Part shown: one piece after another, positions 47,071-59,326 of the stretch
How positions within the stretch are numbered: the first letter of the stretch is position 1
Layout: each line of letters opens with the position of its first letter
NCBI RefSeq assembly: GCF_000143535.2
Contig: NC_037314.1
Location: forward strand, 930,001-994,000
Direction of reading: 5' to 3'
DNA from: Botrytis cinerea B05.10
Taxonomy: Eukaryota > Ascomycota > Leotiomycetes > Helotiales > Sclerotiniaceae
DNA length: 64,000 nt
Program-made: the position numbers and the translations under genes
Notes under the pieces: model-generated
The model's input: the letters and a program-made list of their open reading frames with translations, nothing else
What the model was told of the DNA's origin: nothing
The model's database searches: none

Positions 47071-48460
47071 ATGCATAGCAAGGTTGTTAGTGAGTATCCC
47101 CCTTCTCTTTCGATATGGCGATGGCGGGGAGGAGCGATGGGGATGGGACGACAGGGGGATGGGAATCACAAGATAAATGGATATTGAAGATGGTATCTGC
47201 GAACGTACATACTGACTTTGTGAAATAGTTATTGGCTCTGGCCCGGCGGCTCACACTGCTGCTGTTTATCTTTCGCGCGCGGAATTGAAACGTAAGTCCA
47301 TATCCTGAGATGGGAAATCGGAAATCGAGAAATTGCGGAAGGGTATGGGGCTGACACTGGGTATTTAGCTGTTCTTTATGAAGGTTTCCTTGCCAATGGA
47401 ATTGCTGCCGGTGGTCAATTGACTACCACTACTGATGTAGAGAACTTCCCTGGTTTCCCCAAGGGAATTGGCGGACAAGAACTGATGGTAAGTAAATCTT
47501 TTTTCTTTTCTTCTTTTTACACATAAGGGTAGCAGAACTTCCACTGATGCATCCGTGTAAAGGATAACATGCGCGCACAATCCGAACGATTTGGCACCCA
47601 AATCATCACCGAAACCGTCGCCAAAGTAGATCTCTCTAAACGTCCTTTCAAATACTGGACCGAATGGGATGACAAAACAGAACACACAGCCGATTCTATC
47701 ATCATCGCTACTGGTGCCTCTGCTCGCAGACTCGGTCTTCCAGGAGAGGAGAAATATTGGCAAAATGGTATCTCCGCATGCGCAGTCTGCGATGGAGCCG
47801 TTCCAATTTTCAGAAACAAGCCTTTGGTAGTTATTGGTGGTGGAGACAGTGCTGCCGAAGAGGCTATGTTCCTCACGAAATACGGATCCCACGTTACTGT
47901 TTTGGTCCGAAAAGATCATCTACGTGCATCGAAAACGATGGCGAAGAGATTGCTTGCCAATAAGAAAGTTACGGTTAGATTCAACACTGTAGGAGGCGAA
48001 ATCACCGGTGATGATAAGGGATTGATGACCCACATGGTTTTCAAGAACGCCACTACTGGCGAGGAGGAAAAGGTAGAGGCCAATGGCTTGTTTTACGCAG
48101 TAGGACATGATCCAGCTACCGCATTGTTCAAGGAACAAATTGAGACAGATTCTGAGGGATATATTGTCACCAAGCCCGGAACCAGTTACACCAACATTGA
48201 GGGTGTTTTTGCTGCTGGTGATGTTCAGGATAAGAGATACAGACAGGCTATTACTAGTGCAGGTATGTTATTTATATATTCTTACACACTTTATGAGACG
48301 AAAGCTAATTGTATCGATAGGATCTGGATGTATAGCAGCTCTTGAGGCCGAGAAATTCCTTGCTGAGCAAGAAGATGCGGAAAATGATTTGGAAAAGACA
48401 GATGCCGAGAAGGGCAGCAATGTTGTTGTTCCTGAGTATAGATCAAACCCTTTGCTTTAG
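47071..48460 (+). CDS. trr1: Thioredoxin reductase (low-Mr, NADPH/FAD)
   Basis: Flavoenzyme that reduces thioredoxin with NADPH; central to cytosolic (and perhaps mitochondrial) redox balance. Exons 47071-47089, 47229-47291, 47369-47487, 47563-48262 and 48321-48460 give 346 aa. The FAD loop is [21 protein letters not shown], then [16 protein letters not shown]. The redox-active pair is in SACAVCDG (CxxC), the NADPH loop is [13 protein letters not shown], followed by the [10 protein letters not shown] region, and the C-terminal FAD block reads [34 protein letters not shown]. It ends with a short acidic extension. The ATG at 47071 (MHSKVVIIGSG) matches the cytosolic form; the same frame is open 177 nt upstream without an ATG. 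Confidence 0.96.
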
Positions 48461-49180
48461 ATTTTTTAGTCATTGGCGAGCTCAATTTTTTGGCATGGCA
48501 TTATAGATAGAAGTCCTTGCATGGATATCCCCTCGGTTCAATTTTGTTAGAAAGAATAAACAAAGAAATATATATTGAATCTATCGTTCCCTTTTCGCGT
48601 TCCTCTCTCTTTTTTCCCCCCCCTCTCGACGCTTTCTATTTGTCCTTCTCGTTTTTTTTTTTTTTTTTTTTTGAAAAGGTCGCCTTGAAGACTGATCGAC
48701 ATCCGTCTTTACTCTTATCACGAAACAATTCCAACAAATTGTTCAAGGCCTAGTTGGTCGGTCATGAATGCGGTGGTGCAAAAATTCGAGCTTCTAGATT
48801 CTCGGACATGCAAGGGCGGCTTTTATGGACGTAGGCGGTGCAACCGACTTGTGAGCCTGAGATTATTGCGTGGTAGACTATCAACAGGACACAAGTGAAG
48901 TAGTAGGCCGATGAAATATATTAAAACCAACACATGTAAATGATGCAACCACTTAGAGGGCCGGGATTTTCTAGAGACCTCAAGGAAAGAAATATATTTA
49001 AGAGGTAAAGTAGGCCTGTGTTGGTTTTGATTATGAGTTTGTCTCTGATTGCTACTCTTGTTATCCAAGGTTTCTTGGGCTTGATGAAAAAGATTTGATT
49101 TGCAGGTTTGTTTGTTTTTTCATCGTTTCCGATTCTCAATTTACATTGAATTATTACAACGAGCGCATGCAGAAAGAAAA
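48461..49180. other. Intergenic spacer with poly-T tract
   Basis: Thioredoxin reductase 3' UTR region, with a C-run near 48617 and a 21-nt T-run at 48652-48672. No gene recognised. Confidence 0.6.
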
Positions 49181-49993
49181 ATGTCGACTCCCTTCGTACT
49201 TACATCCGCATCCGCGCTGGAAACTCCCGTCATCGTCATTGATACATGTATCGTGGCTGGGAATTCTGATCAATTCTCCTCTCCCTTCTCTTCTCCTTTT
49301 GCCCCCTCGCTCTCGTCTCCGTCTCGTTTTTTGTTTTCCTCTTCCTCCTCCTCCTCCTCCCCTCTAGAGCCGGATTCTTCTTCCGTCTCGAAGTTTCTGG
49401 ATATTCCGCGCTTTGCGATGACTTCCCCCTCGACGAGGAATCTGAGTGTGCAACGCGGGAATGTGGGTCCGGTGTCGATGGTAGCGTCTTTTACTCCGGT
49501 TAATAGTCCGGCGTCGCCGGGGATTGGAGATACTTGTTTGGGTGTACCGGATTTTGCGGTGGGTAGTCCGTGTGTGAGGGGGGGGAAATGGAGTCTGAAT
49601 TTGAGTGAGGGTGAGGGTGAGCGTGAGGGGGCTGGGGTTGGAGGGGGTCAGTTGATGATGAGTCCGGTTGCGCCGCCGAATACGCCGTGTTCGCCTTTGG
49701 TCTTGGGGAGCCGGGATCATAGGGGTTCTGGGGAGGGAGAGGGAGAGGGAGAGGGAGTGGATGGAGAGGTTTTCATTGGGTGTGAGACGGGGAGTGAGGA
49801 GTCTGGAGATCTTTTTGGGAATGTTAATGTGTGTCTGACAAGGGAGCGTACTTTGGGGGATACTCCGCAAATTGTGGTGGGATTTGAAGAGGAGGGGTGG
49901 GGGCACTTGGGTGCGGATACAGGTGCGGGTGCGGGAATGCGTGAGCGGTGTATTGTGGAAAATTGGGAGATGGAAATTCGGCTTTGGAGTTGA
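49181..49993 (+). CDS. Hypothetical low-complexity protein
   Basis: An intronless ORF of about 270 aa starting MSTPFVLTSASALETP; I do not recognise a family. The N-terminal ~60 residues include a Ser/Pro/Phe-rich tract ending in a run of Ser. The middle has repeated SP and TP motifs (SPASPG, VGSPC, SPVAPPNTPCSPL) that look like proline-directed kinase sites. An EGEGE-type run near residues 205-215 and an acidic, Gly-rich C-terminus follow. The coding strand switches from C/T-rich to G-rich partway through, so the opposite strand also has a long open frame. The longer frame upstream to 49100 opens with ATG as well (28 more codons). Probably a real but fast-evolving, disordered protein. Confidence 0.5.
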   Translation: MSTPFVLTSASALETPVIVIDTCIVAGNSDQFSSPFSSPFAPSLSSPSRFLFSSSSSSSSPLEPDSSSVSKFLDIPRFAMTSPSTRNLSVQRGNVGPVSMVASFTPVNSPASPGIGDTCLGVPDFAVGSPCVRGGKWSLNLSEGEGEREGAGVGGGQLMMSPVAPPNTPCSPLVLGSRDHRGSGEGEGEGEGVDGEVFIGCETGSEESGDLFGNVNVCLTRERTLGDTPQIVVGFEEEGWGHLGADTGAGAGMRERCIVENWEMEIRLWS

Positions 49994-51419
49994 TTGTGTA
50001 GAGAGTAGGTGGATTTGATGATGATGATTTGGGGTATGGGTGTGTCTATCATGGGGTAGCTGGGGGGTTAAAAGGGGTTTGTTTGTTTTGTGTAGCGTGG
50101 CGTCTTGGTCTAGCGATCGGTGGATGCATTGAGCATTGAGTATTTGATATTGTTGCTGCTTGATACGATATTTTAATTAATACCAAAAGTTTGGAGGGGA
50201 TGGGATGACTGGGCTATATTACAGGAAAGAAATTATTTGGGATTGTTTCCTTTTTCCGTCGGGCATTGATATTCTCTAATATTACGACTTGATACCCTTT
50301 CCCCCCCTTCGTTGGACTGAGTCTTTCTAGTAGCTGTGGTGTTTCTAGACTTGAGATTTCTGTTGCTCTCTGTTGGACACGGGTCAGAGTAGGATAGTTA
50401 AGGGTGGTGAAGAAGAGAGATTAAGTGATCACCAGGATGTCAAAATTCGAATCTACATGTGAAGCTAGCAGCTGGATAGCTGGAAGTTTAGTATTGCCAA
50501 TCAATTTATACCTCACATTCTTCTCCATGCTCTTGGCTAATAGTTCATAATTTGGAACAGCCAGCTAGAACAGCGAGTTCGGTGTCTAAAACGATGTTGA
50601 ATTCGAGAATGTGTATATACTACTAACGTATGGCCAGGGTGGTTAGTGCATACTTTCATCTTTGAAATTCTCGGAACTGAACTAAAATACTGTTTATTGA
50701 AAGCCCCCGTGAAGCTTATAGTATCTTAATAAAAACGTAGTAATCCATAAAAATCACGCAGAACTTTTCATGTGGCACAGCACTGCAGACAGGGCCGTAC
50801 TTGTAGAGCCAATAGACACAATCTATCTTGTGTTCTATATATACATAACCCCACGAAATTGTCTTTGAGAGTCCTTCAAGAGGCGGAGACAGATCCAGGT
50901 AAGCTTTACGACGAATTTAAGTTGATAGAAAGTCTCACGCTCCTTCTACTGCTACCATAACATACGAATTCCACAAGAGCAAGAGCTCTTTGAAACTAGA
51001 AGGATTGACTGAGTGGACTGGAGATTACTCAAATAACAAATCTTTCGAATGTCAATTTCAAGCTGGGAGGATATCTCATAATGAATGAGAATGTTGGATC
51101 TCCAATCTTGCTGCTCTCCTCGTAAACTAGAAACTGAAATATTTCTATTCTTAGAGGTAAATAGCTTGGAAATAACTTCTATGCTATTATGTTTGAAAAG
51201 AAATGGTACAGATGTCATATATAGGTCCTCAAGTTTCCGTTGTATACAGTTCAACATCACACACACTCATTTAACTTTCGAAGATCACAAAGTACCAAGT
51301 GCACCACATTCATTTGAAATTCCAGAAGACTACGATTTCATCTTAACGCCTTCTATAACTACATTTTTTTTTCAAAGTCACTTTTTATCTCGCCCAACAG
51401 CTTATCATTCCTAGCAAAG
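49994..51419. other. Intergenic spacer
   Basis: No gene recognised over 1.4 kb. A 109-codon ORF at 51085-51414 overlaps the leader of the next gene and is not coding-like. Confidence 0.55.
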
Positions 51420-51998
51420 ATGCAATTTTCTACAGCTTCTGTCATGACTTTAGTCCTTGGCTTAGGACTATCAGTTCATGGATACATACTTCCTCGGGCC
51501 CTGAATAAAGCTAACGAGTATCCGGAAGAAAAATGGTAAGAGTTTTATTACTTACATGAAAAAAATACTGAGATTTTCTGATGTCTTTCGATAATCTAGA
51601 GCCAGCGAATTCTATAAAGAATAATGCTAACATCTACCAGTCTGGCCAAAAATGGATCTAACAAGCCTACTTGGGCCCACACCCCAAGTCTCTGTGCCTG
51701 CGTTTCTCTTGACAAGACAGATGTCTCTGCCTACTTGGTTGCTATGTCTGGACAGCGTATGCTTGCATACTCCAACCAGAACTGCAACCCCGGAATAAAC
51801 GGCGAAGATGGCCTCGGCGATATTGGTGGGGGCTGTGCCGAATTGGACACACACTTCGCGGAAGGCAGAATTGGGAGTGTGTACTGGTATACACCAGCCA
51901 TTTGCGAGATTGGAGAGGCAATCCTGGACGGCTTCGAAGCTTTCGTTACTGATGCCACTAAAATGGCGATTGATGGAATCATCGAGGTCCCGAAATAA
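51420..51998 (+). CDS. Small secreted cysteine-containing protein
   Basis: Two exons, 51420-51535 and 51641-51998, with a 105-bp intron, give about 157 aa. Residues 1 to ~21 form a signal peptide (MQFSTASVMTLVLGLGLSVHG), and an early basic-then-acidic PRALNKANEYPEEK region follows, possibly a propeptide. The mature part has six Cys (one created across the splice site, then LCAC, NCNP, GGCAEL and AICEI). It is otherwise Gly/Asp/Ala-rich with no enzyme motif. The acceptor at 51640 was chosen because the two earlier AGs would put a stop codon at the junction. Size, signal peptide and Cys content fit a candidate effector or other extracellular protein; no homologue is recognised. Confidence 0.72.
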
Positions 51999-53611
51999 GG
52001 AAACGCGGGATCTAGATAGTCTTAGTGCTAATATTGAATTCGTGTGATTAGTGGATAGTGAATAGTATCGTAGTAGGGAGTGGATGTTTCTCTCGAATGT
52101 ATTACAACCATTATTTCTGTCATATATGGTCAGGCAACCATTTTATTTTTTCCTTGACCCTAGATTCCTTCACAGATATGTAGTGCTTCTGGAAAATGAA
52201 TCTCAGATCATATCATAAATTTATGGCTAGCTCAATCCGTCACAAAAGCAAAGTCATGTGTAGAGAAATTGATGAGTGGGCCAGGTTAGATACCGCAATC
52301 GCGCATATTTTCTCTTTCAGATTCACTTTTGATGTTATCTGGTTAGATAACTCACCAATCCCAGAGAACTGAATCTTTGATCAGGTCGAAGTCTTATGAC
52401 TTTACAGCAAGAAATCAATAAGAGAAATGTCAGTATATAATTACCGCAAGGTTAATCTGCCTGGATAAGCGATGCGTGTCTCTTCATCAGACTTCAAATC
52501 TTCAACTCGGCGAAAATGTTCTTTAATCTTACTCCTAAAAAGCTTAGTTCCGCCTTGAATCTAATCTCCTGGAAACCCCTGCATCTCGTAAGCGATAATG
52601 TAACCTTATCCTAGCCGAATCAGACCAAACGCGGTGAGACCTGCGTTAGTTTATTCTCAATCCACTTTTAATCCGCGACACTCTCATTATCTTCAAACCG
52701 AGCGTCGTGCAAGATCTCCGCTGGGGCAGATTCGCTGTTGTGTAAGAAGCACGGGTCGCTTTAAGAACAGGAACTTGAGAGCTGATCTGTTGGCAGAACT
52801 TCTCATAACTTGTGTGTAGAATTAGACGCGGCAACGAGGGAAACGGAAGAGATGCCATTTGTGAAGATTATTATTGCCAGTCTGACATATGATCCATCCC
52901 TTATGCTCTTGAAATAGAGCAGATTCCGCAGTTATTCCAATATCCTTGCCGTGTTATATATATTAAACGTCATCCCAACTGTTGGATCGGCCTAGCGAGC
53001 CCAAATAGGGGCACGGATCCGTATCAAAGATGACTTGAAGATATGGAATTTGTCTTTTCACCATAACAATATGAGCCACATGTTTTTTTTTTTTTTTGGC
53101 TATCCCTGCCCCATGTTCTATATTTCCATCTTGATTTTACAATTATTGTTGTATAGTAAAGCCAAATTGTTTAAAGAAAGTGCCGAGGTATTGGCAGATA
53201 TGATAATGTATCCTACGCATACAGGCGATGTGGTATTTGGGTCAAATACTCAAGAACAAACGGGTTAACCAATTGTTGAGTGTGTGATTTGACCCAGCCA
53301 TAATGCAATAGAGTGGCAACGAATCATCCTCACAGGTCCATTTTGCAACGACGGAGGAATCGAGGACAATAAATCTTACTTCAATCCAAAGAAGTATCAT
53401 CTCCGTCTGCTGCGCCATCAATGTGTCCTCATGTCATCAGGTTATACTCTAGTTCTGTTCAAAAGGCATCACGAAAAGATAGAACAGCGATTCCCACTTT
53501 CAGATTTCAATAATCATACTAAAAAACGATGCTCTCGCGATTGTGCCAGTGCTGAATCTAACTTACCAAGGTCGGATCTTGCTCCAGAGCATTTTAGTTT
53601 CAGAGGCAGAC
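51999..53611. other. Intergenic spacer
   Basis: 1.6 kb without a recognisable gene; a 16-nt T-run lies at 53082-53097. It includes the promoter of the DUF3431 gene. Confidence 0.55.
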
Positions 53612-55910
53612 ATGTCAGGCGTATTTGAGCACGAGATGAGCTACTTGCAGCCTAAATCATCATATGGACCAAGATACTAGTAAGTAAAGCTTGTTTCATT
53701 AGATTATCCTTTATGTGAGGCCTAATTCGATGCGAATCGCTAACGGTTTGACACCTCTACAGCCTCTGGATAATCTCTGCTGCAATTTCAATATATTCAA
53801 GCAAATACCTTCTAGTTCATCATTCATACCGCAAGTAAAGCCCTATAACTTTCAGCTATAAAGGCTAACCCTATTTAGATTACCGTACGTTCCATTCCAT
53901 ATAAGTTATGTGATTACAGAATAACGAGATCGTAGCTCTCACGATTACTTTTCGATTCTTTGCCCTATCTCTAGTCGCAGGTATTCTATCATTATACGTG
54001 GAACTCAAACCTCCGAGCTTCAATCATAACACCCTGAAGCGATTAACTCTCAGGAACCACCTATGGCGAGAGACAACATGGTTCGAAGGATGGACGAGCA
54101 TGATTCCCGCCTCGATTGCTACTGCGACTGCAATACCTGTACTTATGCAAGCCATCTTGCATATGCCGAGCTTACCTGTCTTGGTAATGCTGTTCGTGAG
54201 TTTGAATCTTCCACCAACCAAGGTTTCGAATTGACCTTGTATTGATAGCCTTTGGCGTGGACCACAGATAGAATAGTTTTATTTGCATCTGGCTCCATGC
54301 TGGAATCCTCCAGAGGAAATATTCTCCGTGGAGCGGGAGTAGTCATTTTTACATCAATAATCATTCTTTGGGAAGAATATCGACTCATAGTTCCTGGGAT
54401 AATCTTTGGAGTAACTGGAATGATATCTTGTGGAATTTCCAAAGCCTTGCTTTCCTTAGCTTGCAGACACATCAAGCTCAACAAGGCCTCCTCAGCCCTG
54501 GTGAGCGCCCACCATGGATTTGTTATCCTGACCGCTGTATTTGGTCTTATCATCACAGGATTGTCAAGTTATACCTTCGAACATATTGCTCACTCGAGCC
54601 CCGTGATGAGCTATACCTCTGCATTGATTTTCATCAATCTTGGTTCTATGGCCGCAGCCATACTATCAGGAAGTTCGTTGCTTATGTTTTCGCCTACGCT
54701 TTTTATTCAAATGTCTTCGGAATCAAATGATATTATATCACATATCCCTAATTTTGTCGCATCTAGCGCCTCGTCTACCTTGATTTTTTTGCTTTCAATG
54801 CTATCTAATCCAGTATCTTATGTTTCGCCGGTGCAGTACATAGCATACTACACTGCATTGATTGCTTTGCTTACCCTATCGGGAAAGTCCACCAACACCA
54901 GTTCACAGTATCACAGTCTCGGAGAAAGTGAAAGAATGATCCACAGTGGAACGTTCCGGCCAAACTCTCCTGCTGAAGTCTCACAATACACAACCAAAAC
55001 GACATTTATAAAAAATGTTTCCTTGGGCTTACTATTGCCAATAATCTGGCTACTTACATCGACGGTCAGAACAAGCAATAACACAACACCTGCCGATATC
55101 CCTGCACATCTGGATAGAACCTACGTTGCCGAGTCTAGTTTTGATATCGTCGTCAGTATGTATGAGGAAGATCCAGTATCTGTCAAGACCATGCTTGCAT
55201 CAATCAAGTCCACAACCTTTCTCAAAACAATTCACCCAAGAATAATTATCTACACCAAGAAACCTTTATCCGATCTTACTGCGCTACGAAATTATACAAG
55301 TGTAGATATTGTCCAGCAGCTCGAGAATTTGGGACGAGAAGGTGGCACCTACCTGCATCATATTGTCACGAATTGGGATAGTTTGGCCCAGAAAACCATG
55401 TTTATTCAAGCACATGCTCATAATATGCGCGAGTTGATACCCCGTGTTGATAATTATCTTGTTGAGAATACGGGAATGCTTAACTTAGGGTTCGCTGGCG
55501 TATTATGTGACTGCCAAGACTGCAGTGATCGATGGGGCTGGAAAGATCAATGGGAAATGGTGCCATCTTTATATAAAAGACTGCATCATAATGAGACGTG
55601 TGAGGAGCCAGTTCTGCTGTCTTACAAGGGACAGTTTGTAGCTTCCGCAAATCGGATTAGAGGAATTCCACTCGGCATCTATGAGGAATTGCTTGGTGCC
55701 ATAACGTCGAAGACTGGTTGGAGCCACAATGAAAGCATAATTGGTAATAACTTGGACAGGCCGGATGCACCGTATTTCGGGTATACTGTCGAGAGACTTT
55801 GGAATCTGCTTTTGCAATGCTCAAACTTACGGATTGCAACTATGTGTCCAAGTTTACTAAGCCAACGGAGGAGATTCGGTAGGATAGATGATTGTCAATG
55901 CTTAGATTGA
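53612..55910 (+). CDS. Multi-pass membrane protein with C-terminal DUF3431 domain
   Basis: Proposed exons are 53612-53679, 53763-53834, a tiny 53879-53888, 53920-54195 and 54249-55910; the small exon is uncertain (see findings). The N-terminal ~390 residues hold about 8-10 hydrophobic helices, e.g. YLWIISAAISIYSSKYLLV, VVIFTSIIILW, ALIFINLGSMAAAIL and ALIALLTL, laid out like a transporter. A final helix near SLGLLLPIIWLLTS precedes the DUF3431 domain: FDIVVSMYEEDPVSV, then NLGREGGTYLHHIVTNWDSLA and MFIQAHAHN, ending in CPSLLSQRRRFGRIDDCQCLD. DUF3431 is a fungal domain with glycosyltransferase-like sequence features; no activity is established. Most DUF3431 proteins are short and single-pass, so the long membrane part is unusual. 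Confidence 0.82.
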
Positions 55911-57066
55911 AACAATGTATTCGTAGTCTCGGAACAGCTTGAGCTTTAGGGGTTTTCATGTTGTACTTTTAGGATGCCTAGTCCTCGTGATTAATAATTC
56001 TCTTACTTCTATGACCATGGCTATTATGACGTTTCGCTACTGTAATAGTAAAGGCACACTATGATTTGCAATTCTACAAACTCTATGAAAACCCACACCG
56101 GATGAGGCGAATGATTGCGCTTCAGTCTTGAAATGGTGATAGTGCTACTGCGGTGAGGTCTGTATGCGATAAAGACCAGCCTGGAACATACATAAGATTG
56201 TCAGTGACTGGTATTGAAGAAGTCCGTAATACTGAAATGCTTGAATAAGCCCACCTTGCGGCCCGAGGTTATCCCTGTAGCGGGTAAGGTAGCATCGCAA
56301 TATCAACTGCATTTAGCTAACATGCAGATGACACATTTTTTGGTATACCTCCATATTACATTTTCTATGCTAATAATTAAGGAAGAGGGGCAATGATGCA
56401 CTTGTGCCTTCTGATTGCATAGCTGAAAAAATCAATTTGCATGAATCCATTGTATCCCATTTGCTGGACGCAGATAAATTGGTGCCCGTCAGCAGTTTTT
56501 TATAGGGAATATATGCCGGGCCTGACGGACCACACAGAACATCATAGCCCAGGCTTGTAACTGCCGATTTTCCAAAGGAACCTATCTCTTAGTGGTAGAT
56601 CGCACCTGTTGATATTTTTGCCACACTGATCTGCGTTGAAATTCAGGTGCCTCAAGCGTGCATACTATGCTTGCCATATATTTCCGACCGCCCTGAAAGA
56701 AGTATATTAGTTGGTCGCACGGATGGTTACTTCCCGTTTGAAATATATAGACCACTGGGAAGATTGATCTTTGACTCCGGTATTGACTCATCCAATGTTC
56801 TGATTTGTTACCAGTATGATGGTAAATTATCCATTCGCTCCGCTTTATAAAGTGGCCATCCGCACATCGACCAATCCGCCGCTCGTGTCCGTAAGCAGAT
56901 GCTATATAGATTGTGCACGTAAGAGGCGGGATTATCAACCCCTCCATCCGAGGCACCAACAAATGGAGCACACAAAGTTCCGCAGAAGTGATGTTATAGT
57001 TCTTCTCAAGGACATTTTTGTGGCTACATTTCTGAATACTTGCAAATCGTTTCTCTCATTCAGATC
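55911..57066. other. Intergenic spacer
   Basis: 1.16 kb between two plus-strand genes. No gene recognised; frames of 129 codons or fewer on either strand look random. Confidence 0.55.
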
Positions 57067-58716
57067 ATGGCGATTTCATCTTTTGCGCTGCCTTTGTCAG
57101 CCATCGTACTTCCATCGATCTACTGGTTCTGGAAGAAAGTACTTCTTTGGTCCGCCAGAAATGAAGCTGGATGCTCTTCCCCAGTCAAGTACAATCATGT
57201 TGATCCATTTTTTGGATTTGACCTCCTCGCGAGGAAATTAAAATACACGAAAGCTGAGAATTTGCTGGCGTTGGACGATGAATTGTTCGCCAAGTATGGA
57301 AAAACATTGCATACAATATTTTTTGGTAGAAATCACTGGATGACTATGGATCCTTTGATGATACAAACTGTCGCCGCTACTCAAGCCGATAAGTTCGGAA
57401 GCGCACCTTCGAATCGTAAGCCAGCTGGGCCGTTGCTAGGTGATGGCGCCTTCACCACCGATGGGCATATATGGAAAAGGTCACGAGAACTTCTCCAACC
57501 CGTCTTCAGTCGGTCTCAAGTTTCTCAATTATCAGGGTTGGAATCTCATCTGCAACGCTTCGTCGAACGTATTCCTCGTGATGGTTCTACGATCGATATC
57601 CAACCTCTCGCCCAGGGGCTTTTCTTAGATAGTTCCATGGAGTTCATCTTCGGCAAATCGTCTGGTTCCCTCTCACCTTCCGAACAGTAGGTATACTTCT
57701 TTCAGTCAACTGATCTCGTTGGAAACACGCTTACAAAATACGTAGAACTGCGGAAGCCAAACAATTCTCAGAAGACTTTGACGAGGGTCTTCGAGGAATG
57801 CGAAACAACTACATGACAGACAAATTTTCATGGCTTGTCGGTCCCGACAAGAAGTGGCTTGTTCAATGCGCCAAGATCCATGCTACCTTGGAAGGTTATA
57901 TCGACGAAGAGATCAAGCTCCAAAAGCAGTCAAAACCTCCAGGTACATCGTCCGAAACTACCGATGGCTCGTCAGGGTATCAGCATATTCTTCTCAAAGA
58001 GCTTGTTAAAAAGTATCCGGACGACAAGACTCTCATTCGAAATGAACTAATGAATGTTTTCTTTGCCGCGAGAGATTCAGTGGGAACGGTAACTTCTAGC
58101 ATGCTTTTTCTTCTTGCTAGAAGTCCTGAGAGTTGGGAGAAATTGAGAAAAGAAGTTGCTGCTATCGTACCCAAGCAAGAATTGACTTTTGAGTTTCTCA
58201 AATCTTTGAAATATGTGCAAGCTGTGATTGACGAAAGTAAGTTGATTTGATGTTCCAAAATACATATTGGGGTACTTAGCTAACACATGCATAGCACTCC
58301 GACTGATTCATCCTGTCGATCGAGCGTGGAGGACATGTTTATCCACTTGTATCCTCCCACGTGGTGGTGGGAAGTCGGGGAACGACCCTATTCTACTACA
58401 GCCAGGCGACCAAATCGAGCTAATATATGGCTGTATGCATAAAGACAAAGACATCTGGGGCGAAGATGCATCCGAATTCAACCCAGACAGAATGGTTCGA
58501 CTTAAGCACAGTTGGAAATTTATTCCATTCTCTGGAGGGCGTCGCACATGCCCAGCCCAGCAAAACGCATACACCGATATGGCGTACTTCTTAGTCAGGA
58601 TGGTACAAGAGTTCAAGACTATCCATAACCGGGATGATTGCATAGAGTATGTCGAGGAATATGTTATGACTAAATCCAGTCGAAATGGAGTCAAAGTTGC
58701 ATTCTCTGTCAACTAA
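57067..58716 (+). CDS. Cytochrome P450 (CYP52-clan-like)
   Basis: ER-bound heme monooxygenase. Exons 57067-57686, 57746-58236 and 58295-58716 give about 510 aa. A membrane anchor (FALPLSAIVLPSIYWFW) and the lead-in FFGFDLL are followed by the C-helix region DGHIWKRSRELLQPVF. The I-helix reads FFAARDSVGTVTSS, an alkane-hydroxylase-like AxRDxx pattern. The K-helix is DETLRLIHPV (ExxR, split by intron 2), the PERF-like segment is FNPDRM, and the heme loop is FSGGRRTCPAQQ with its Cys ligand. These features and the long CYP52-type spacing suggest a fatty-acid or alkane hydroxylase-like enzyme (CYP52/CYP539/CYP584 type), but the substrate cannot be read off. The heme loop has Pro-Ala after Cys where Leu-Gly is more common. 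The first in-frame ATG past the open frame is used as start. Confidence 0.92.
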
Positions 58717-59326
58717 TGAGCCTTTGCCATCGGTAACCTGTAATAACCTGTACCCACATGGCGGTGCCTGGCTGTATGTGCATTATAATTGACGCCGTGA
58801 TCAATCAGGCACAGCTTGAAAACAAATATCAGCAACGCTATTGACGCTGTCTTGAGAACTACAATGTGACTGTTTGCAATCGTTTATTGGTGCGACTACT
58901 GATGAACCATGCTTATTAAGCTGACTTGACACTCGCCACGTGACTGTCACATCCTCCATTTTGGAAATTCAGGGTCGCTGATACGCTAGAGAAGCGCGTT
59001 GTTCTAAGCACCGACCTCCCGTGATCCCTGATTACCTAATTGCCACCAACATGGCATGGGATCACCAGAGGGGCCGAGGAAAGCCAAAGATATAAAAATA
59101 ATACTCGGTAGGCACTGGCTGAATCCATCAGGAACCCCCACAGTTTGAATTGAACCCCTAATTAGGATTAGAATTCATGTTATGAATTGTTGATATATTC
59201 TCAGTCTCTCTTTATTCTCTTGTATAAATTCCAACTTCTCTTCACTCACTCATCGAGCCCTCACGCCTTTTCTATACCCTGTTCTTTGCCGCTGCAGAAC
59301 TCTCGATTCTATGATATGATCGAGCA
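58717..59326. other. Intergenic spacer
   Basis: A 610-bp spacer with the Gup1 promoter; the CT-rich segment near 59195-59290 is probably its 5' UTR. No ORF of note. Confidence 0.6.

Noticed and set aside
49364..49906. 180-codon minus-strand ORF
   Set aside because: Mirror of the low-complexity plus-strand ORF; Pro/Thr/Ser repeats arise from the G-rich complement.
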